Shown here piece after piece: positions 15,434-18,746 of a DNA stretch of 18,746 nucleotides. The position numbers and the translations under genes were made by a program. Source of the DNA: CANRPC01 sp964456095 (GTDB lineage: Bacteria > Bacillota_I > Bacilli_A > RFN20 > CAG-449); contig CAYVZF010000023.1 in NCBI GenBank assembly GCA_964456095.1, positions 1 through 18,746 of the forward strand, in the 5' to 3' direction. The notes beneath the pieces are model-generated. The model saw only the letters and a list, made by a program, of their open reading frames with translations, made no database searches and had not been told where the DNA came from. Each line of letters begins with the position of its first letter. The first letter of the stretch is position 1.

Positions 15434-15945
15434 ATGTATAAAAGAAAAATATATGATGAAATGATTGAATGGAAAGAATCTTTAAAAATTAAAAAAAAGC
15501 GCTTGTTATAAGAGGTACAAGACAAATAGGCAAAACAACTATTGCAATCAACTTTGCAAAAAATATTATAAAAATATTATTTACATAAATTTTAAAGACA
15601 ACACTAAATTAAAAAAAATATTTAACGATGATTTATTTATTGATAATATTATTAGAGATCTTTCAGCTAATATACCAAATGCTAAATTTGTACCAAATGA
15701 AACTATTATAATATTTGATGAAGTACAAGGATGCTCTAATGCTAGATACTCTGTAAAACCATTCATGTTAGATGGAAAGTTTGATATTATTTGCACAGGT
15801 TCATTGCTTGGAATAAAAGGATATAACAAAAAAAGTCAAAAGGAGTTCCAACAGGATATGAAAGAATGATTTATATGAAACCAATGGACTTTGAAGAATA
15901 TTTATGGGCAAAAGAAATTTCGAATGATGTAATTTCTCCTCGTAA
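15434..15945 (+). pseudogene. remnant of an AAA_14/DUF4143-type ATPase
   Basis: Concatenated frames read as the N-terminal part of the AAA_14/DUF4143 family: MYKRKIYDEMIEWKES, Walker A VIRGTRQIGKTT, IYINFKDN, Walker B TIIIFDEVQGC, CTGSLLGIKGY, and YMKPMDFEEYLWAKE. Three one-base losses in A runs break it (15491-15498, 15558-15563, 15838-15841). Recognisable sequence ends near 15945, after about 170 residues of a family usually over 400 long, so the C-terminal half including DUF4143 is gone. These accessory ATPases are common and often decayed in gut Firmicutes and have no firmly established role. It is a gene relic. Confidence 0.82.
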
Positions 15946-16024
15946 GATATGTAGTATAGAAATATTGTTAGAGAGAGCAATGTTTCTTACTCATATAAGT
16001 GAATGCTATATCTTGTTATACCAT

Positions 16025-16059
16025 ATTATACCCTATTGCATTTTTTTCAAGGGTATAAT
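16025..16059. repeat. perfect 10-bp inverted repeat
   Basis: ATTATACCCT (16025-16034) and AGGGTATAAT (16050-16059) enclose a 15-base loop. It lies between the truncated ATPase remnant and sepF. Neither strand has a clean T-tract after it. It may be a weak bidirectional terminator, an operator, or the scar of the event that removed the rest of the ATPase gene. Confidence 0.5.
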
Positions 16060-16100
16060 TAATAATAATATTTTTAAATGAGCATTATAGAAGTTTTTTC

Positions 16101-16124
16101 TTAAAAAAAATCATTTAATAATGA
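16101..16124 (-). terminator. weak terminator after sepF
   Basis: On the minus strand TCATT and AATGA (16124-16111 in plus coordinates) form a 5-bp stem with a 4-base loop overlapping the sepF stop, followed by eight T. The stem is short, so efficiency may be low. Confidence 0.4.
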
Positions 16125-16360
16125 AATAAATATATATTTTTTTCATACTTTTCTTTATTTCCATTTTTTGCAAAAATATATCCACTTAAAAAATCTATAA
16201 TTCTTATTTTTGATATATTATCAACATTTGATGTATTAACTATTACATCTTTTTTTATTTCTAATACAGTAATAATTTTATCAACATCTTTAAAATCATG
16301 AACAAAAATTACTGTTGGTGCCTCTACTGCTTTATCATTTTTTACTATTTTATCATACAT
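16115..16360 (-). CDS. sepF: cell division protein SepF, core domain only
   Basis: The 81 residues match the SepF/YlmF core: TVIFVHDFKDVDKIITVLEI, KKDVIVNTSNVD, IRIIDFLSGYIFAKNGN and the final YLFHY. SepF polymerises, binds the FtsZ tail and shapes the division septum. The usual protein is near 150 residues, with an N-terminal amphipathic membrane-binding helix and linker. Here only about 15 residues precede the core and an in-frame TAA sits just before the ATG, so no longer form is encoded. No ribosome site is visible and the start overlaps the sigG end by 8 bases, so translation is probably coupled. Its place after sigG is conserved, since in Bacillus the ylm/sepF cluster follows spoIIGA-sigE-sigG. 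Confidence 0.85.
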   Translation of the reverse strand: MYDKIVKNDKAVEAPTVIFVHDFKDVDKIITVLEIKKDVIVNTSNVDNISKIRIIDFLSGYIFAKNGNKEKYEKNIYLFHY

Positions 16361-17120
16361 ATTTTTTTAAAAATTTCAGAGCTCCTTTTTCTATTCTTGA
16401 TACTTGTGCTTGAGATATATGTAATCTAGATGCTATTTCTAATTGTGATTTTCCTAAAAAATATCTATCTTTAATTATTCTTTTTTCTACATCACTTAAT
16501 TTATCTAATCCTTCATAAAGATATGCATATTCTTTTTTTCTTTCTTCATCTAATGATGACAATGTATCTTCAAGAAGTAATGAATCATCACCATCACTAT
16601 ATAATGGTTCTTCTATACTTATTAAAGGAAGATTAACATCGTTTGCTTCGACTACTTTTGATTTCTTTTCTTTTAATACATTTGATATTTCTTCAATAGA
16701 TGGTAAATATCCATATTCCTCTAACATTTCTTCTTTATGTCTTAATACTTTATATGACAAGTCTCTTATTTGTCTTGATACTCTTATTGGTGCATCATCT
16801 CTTAAATATCTTCTAATTTCTCCTTCAATCATAGGAACAGCATATGTAGAAAACGCTACTTCTTGACTTAAATCAAAATTATCAATTGATTTAAGAAGTC
16901 CTATAAATCCGATTTGAAAAAGATCATCTAAATTGTCATATCTTTTTGAAAATCTATTAACTATACTTAATACTAATTTAATATTAGATATTGCTATTTG
17001 TTCTCTTAACGCTTTATTTCCATTACGATATTCCTCTAACATTTTTAATATCTCTTTTCCATTTTTTGATGTTAAATTATTTGTATTAATAAAATTAATG
17101 TTTACTTTATATTTTGCCAT
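16353..17120 (-). CDS. sigG: forespore sporulation sigma factor SigG
   Basis: The product has 255 residues with full sigma-70 regions 2-4 of the SigF/SigG/SigB branch: NIKLVLSIVNRF, DDLFQIGFIGLLKSIDNFDLS, the hallmark FSTYAVPMIEGEIRRYLRDD, IRVSRQIRDLSYK, and the region 4 helix LGKSQLEIASRLHISQAQVSRIEKGALKFLKK. The N-terminus (MAKYKVNINFINTNNL) matches the SigG-specific start, and its place right after sigE separates it from SigF, which sits with spoIIAA-spoIIAB. SigG drives late forespore genes. The gap to sigE is only 36 bases and holds a hairpin covering the GGTGA ribosome site (17129-17147). No SigF-type promoter is evident there, so it may rely on read-through or a promoter inside sigE. 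It overlaps sepF by 8 bases. Confidence 0.93.
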   Translation of the reverse strand: MAKYKVNINFINTNNLTSKNGKEILKMLEEYRNGNKALREQIAISNIKLVLSIVNRFSKRYDNLDDLFQIGFIGLLKSIDNFDLSQEVAFSTYAVPMIEGEIRRYLRDDAPIRVSRQIRDLSYKVLRHKEEMLEEYGYLPSIEEISNVLKEKKSKVVEANDVNLPLISIEEPLYSDGDDSLLLEDTLSSLDEERKKEYAYLYEGLDKLSDVEKRIIKDRYFLGKSQLEIASRLHISQAQVSRIEKGALKFLKKYV

Positions 17121-17128
17121 TTTTATTC

Positions 17129-17147
17129 ACCCAAACTTATTTTGGGT
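17129..17147 (-). promoter_or_regulatory. hairpin sequestering the sigG ribosome binding site
   Basis: In the mRNA, ACCCAAA and TTTGGGT pair in a perfect 7-bp stem with a 5-base loop (ATAAG). The 3' arm contains the GGGT of the only plausible ribosome site, GGTGA, 6 bases before the sigG ATG. The stem should therefore hinder translation of sigG on read-through transcripts from spoIIGA-sigE. No T-tract follows, which argues against a terminator. Confidence 0.6.
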
Positions 17148-17156
17148 AAATATAAA

Positions 17157-17840
17157 CTATTTTAAACATGTTTTAAGTTTTTTTATTATTCTTTTTTCTA
17201 GTCTAGATATATATGATTGTGAAATACCTAATTTTTCTGCAGTTTCTTTTTGAGTATATTCTTCATAACCATTTAAACCAAATCTCATTGATAATATTTG
17301 TTTTTCTCTCGGTCTTAATGTATCAATTGCTTTATATAATTGGTCTTTTTCTTCCTCATTATTTATTTCATCTAACACAACATTTTCACCACTTGATAAA
17401 ATATCTCCTAATAATAATTCATTGCCATCATAATCACATTTTAATGGTTCATCTAAAGATATCTCTATTCTACTTTTAGATTTTTTTCTTAAGTACATTA
17501 ATATTTCATTGTCTATACATCTAGAAGCATATGTTGCAAGTTTAATATTCTTATCTAATTTGAAAGTAGAAATAGCTTTTACAAGTCCAATAGTGCCTAT
17601 TGAAATTAAATCTTCTAAATGAAAAGAATCAGTTTCATATCTTTTAGCTACATATACAACTAATCTTAAATTATGTTCTATTAATTTATTCCTAGCTTGT
17701 AAAGAACCTTCAAGTGCTTCTTTAATAGTAATTAATTCTTCTTCATCATTTAATGGCGTAGGTAATGTATCCGCGCCATTAATATAATAATTTTCACCAA
17801 ATGTAAATCCAAATAAATCTAAAAATATATCTTTTAACAT
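17157..17840 (-). CDS. sigE: mother-cell sporulation sigma factor SigE (pro-form)
   Basis: The chosen start is the ATG at 17840: AAGGAG lies 10 bases upstream and is followed by a second purine-rich block, whereas the longer frame from 17876 would translate the ribosome site and overlap spoIIGA. The 227-residue product is close to SigE throughout: LPTPLNDEEE, ARNKLIEHNLRLVVYVAKR, LEDLISIGTIGLVKAI, KLATYASRCIDNEILMYLRKK, SLDEPL, DGNELLLGD, REKQILSMRFGL, and TQKETAEKLGISQSYISRLEKRIIKKL. The N-terminal pro-sequence before YYINGADTLP is about 16 residues, shorter than the roughly 27 removed in Bacillus subtilis, but still amphipathic (LKDIFLDLFGF). SpoIIGA, encoded just upstream, would remove it. 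SigE directs early mother-cell genes including yqfC-yqfD. Confidence 0.94.
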   Translation of the reverse strand: MLKDIFLDLFGFTFGENYYINGADTLPTPLNDEEELITIKEALEGSLQARNKLIEHNLRLVVYVAKRYETDSFHLEDLISIGTIGLVKAISTFKLDKNIKLATYASRCIDNEILMYLRKKSKSRIEISLDEPLKCDYDGNELLLGDILSSGENVVLDEINNEEEKDQLYKAIDTLRPREKQILSMRFGLNGYEEYTQKETAEKLGISQSYISRLEKRIIKKLKTCLK

Positions 17841-17859
17841 TTTATCCTTGCTCCTTTTT

Positions 17860-18609
17860 TTAAAATAAATATGCATTTAGTAAAATATCACAACCTGAAA
17901 ATTTTGAATTATCCTTTTGAAGTGCTACATATACAAAATAGTTTTCATCACTATCTTTTTTTCTAATTAATCCTTCAGTAATATAAATCGATTCAAAACC
18001 AGAAACAGTTTTAATCTTAATAAGTTTATTAAACTGTTCTTTATCGATTTGATAATTACTATTTGATAAGAATATTACAGGAGTATTATTATATTTTAAT
18101 GTATTACCCGTATCAAAATATGATGTATAAATCTTTTCTTTTTTATTAATTGTTAAGTATACTTTTGTTTTATAATTATACAAATGAAATGTTTTATCTA
18201 TGATACGTGATGATATTATCATCATTATGCCAAAAAAAGGTATTAATAATGATAATAATATTCCTTTAGGACTAGTTATTAGTAATACATTATTAATAAA
18301 TACTATTCCATTATTAAATGAAGATAATATAATTGACATACCATAATAAAAAAAGAAATAAAGAAAAATGTTCCCTATTCGATTGTTTTTTGACATTAAA
18401 TATATAAAAAATGTATTAAAAACTATAAAAATTATATGCGCCAAAAATGGATTTATATATATAAATAATATATATAGTCCATGCATCATTATAAATAAAA
18501 TTTGTAATATTAAAGAAAAAGAAGTAAATGTTAATATCTTAATAGATGTTAAAATACTAATAGAAAGAAGTATCAAAAGTAGTAAGCTTAAATCAATATA
18601 TAAATCCAT
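17860..18609 (-). CDS. spoIIGA: SpoIIGA, pro-SigE processing aspartic peptidase
   Basis: The start is taken at the ATG at 18609, with GGTGAT 5-10 bases upstream; the GTG at 18618 would lie inside that ribosome site. The 249-residue product has about five hydrophobic segments in its first 138 residues, then a soluble domain with the retroviral-like aspartic protease motif SYFDTGNTL (catalytic Asp at about residue 166), followed by NTPVIFLS. SpoIIGA sits in the forespore-facing membrane and cleaves the SigE pro-sequence in response to the forespore signal SpoIIR. It is shorter than the Bacillus subtilis protein (about 309 residues). sigE follows after 19 bases. A 0A box lies about 45 bases upstream, as expected for an operon switched on by Spo0A. 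Confidence 0.92.
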   Translation of the reverse strand: MDLYIDLSLLLLILLSISILTSIKILTFTSFSLILQILFIMMHGLYILFIYINPFLAHIIFIVFNTFFIYLMSKNNRIGNIFLYFFFYYGMSIILSSFNNGIVFINNVLLITSPKGILLSLLIPFFGIMMIISSRIIDKTFHLYNYKTKVYLTINKKEKIYTSYFDTGNTLKYNNTPVIFLSNSNYQIDKEQFNKLIKIKTVSGFESIYITEGLIRKKDSDENYFVYVALQKDNSKFSGCDILLNAYLF

Positions 18610-18653
18610 TTTTATCACCGTTAATATAATAAAATATATCTATATAAAGATTT

Positions 18654-18660
18654 TGTCGAA
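18654..18660 (+). promoter_or_regulatory. Spo0A binding site (0A box) upstream of spoIIGA-sigE
   Basis: TGTCGAA is a perfect 0A box, reading TTCGACA in the direction of spoIIGA, 44-51 bases before its start codon. In Bacillus subtilis the spoIIG promoter is activated by Spo0A~P bound near the -35 region; a TATATT at about 18635 on the minus strand could be the -10. In such AT-rich DNA a perfect CG-containing 7-mer at this position is unlikely to be accidental. Confidence 0.6.
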
Positions 18661-18687
18661 TTAATTTATTATTATATTTTTATATAT

Positions 18688-18721
18688 TTAAAAAAAAATC
18701 ATATTGCTAAATAACAATATG
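18688..18721 (-). terminator. intrinsic terminator of an upstream gene outside the window
   Basis: On the minus strand CATATTG and CAATATG form a 7-bp stem with an 8-base loop (18700-18721), followed by a run of T (plus-strand A run, about 18690-18698). It would end a minus-strand gene beyond the right edge; by analogy with Bacillus this could be ftsZ, but that gene is not visible. Confidence 0.7.
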
Positions 18722-18746
18722 AAATTTATTATTCTTTATTTTTCTT

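Noticed and set aside
15581..15829. Minus-strand frame of 82 codons.
   Set aside because: It is the complement of the AAA_14-type remnant, whose Walker motifs read on the plus strand.
16353..16355. TGA read as Trp (Mollicutes code 4).
   Set aside because: TGA ends sigG at the expected length, and Trp positions in conserved genes use TGG, so the standard code fits.
1..18746. CRISPR array, tRNA, rRNA, intact transposase or phage genes.
   Set aside because: No regularly spaced repeats, tRNA-like cloverleaf or GC-richer RNA segment, or transposase/integrase motif was recognised on either strand.

Overview
The window is strongly AT-rich (roughly three quarters A+T by eye), uses TGA as a stop (sigG ends in TGA) and reads cleanly with the standard bacterial code. 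It carries endospore genes (spoIIGA, sigE, sigG, yqfC, yqfD, a Spo0A-type regulator), the Firmicutes helicase-loading pair dnaB-dnaI, sepF, and a pfkA-pyk-glk glycolysis operon. This points to a low-GC, spore-forming or recently spore-forming member of the Bacilli, probably an uncultured gut lineage near Erysipelotrichia/RF39. Lineage placement is inference. Two 100-N gaps show it is a scaffolded draft or metagenome assembly.

Layout. 1-285 (-): a small helical protein of unknown function and the start of a second gene. 669-3837 (-): a tight four-gene operon with a strong terminator, in the order ECF-type sigma factor, single-pass membrane protein (probable anti-sigma factor), secreted papain/C39-fold cysteine peptidase (interrupted by a real gap), and a Spo0A-type DNA-binding protein whose receiver domain has lost its phosphorylation residues. 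This is the most unusual system here. 3841-6139 (+): a decayed AlbA_2/Schlafen-type ATP-binding gene with three frameshifts, lying between two copies of an ~85-bp leader; the gap inside it is an assembly artefact (an exact 55-base overlap). 6140-7258 (+): a C39 peptidase fused to six membrane segments but lacking the ABC ATPase domain. 7255-8374 (-): yqfD and yqfC, sporulation genes. 8416-10548 (-): dnaB-dnaI. 10579-10634: two adjacent inverted repeats upstream of dnaB. 10885-11385 (-): a frameshifted four-helix membrane protein gene. 11831-15324 (+): cre-like site, promoter, pfkA-pyk-glk and terminator. 15434-15945 (+): remnant of an AAA_14/DUF4143 ATPase. 16101-18721 (-): spoIIGA-sigE-sigG-sepF, with a Spo0A box upstream and a hairpin covering the sigG ribosome site.

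How it fits together. The right end is the sporulation core. Spo0A would switch on spoIIGA-sigE, SpoIIGA would cleave pro-SigE, SigE would drive yqfC/yqfD, and SigG would act late in the forespore. The left-hand operon couples an envelope-sensing type of sigma/anti-sigma module to an extracellular peptidase and to a protein that keeps the Spo0A DNA-reading helices without a normal phosphorylation switch, so it may feed a second signal into 0A-box promoters. All three broken genes are accessory and most of their lesions are one-base indels in A/T runs, while the complete core genes are intact, which suggests real gene decay.
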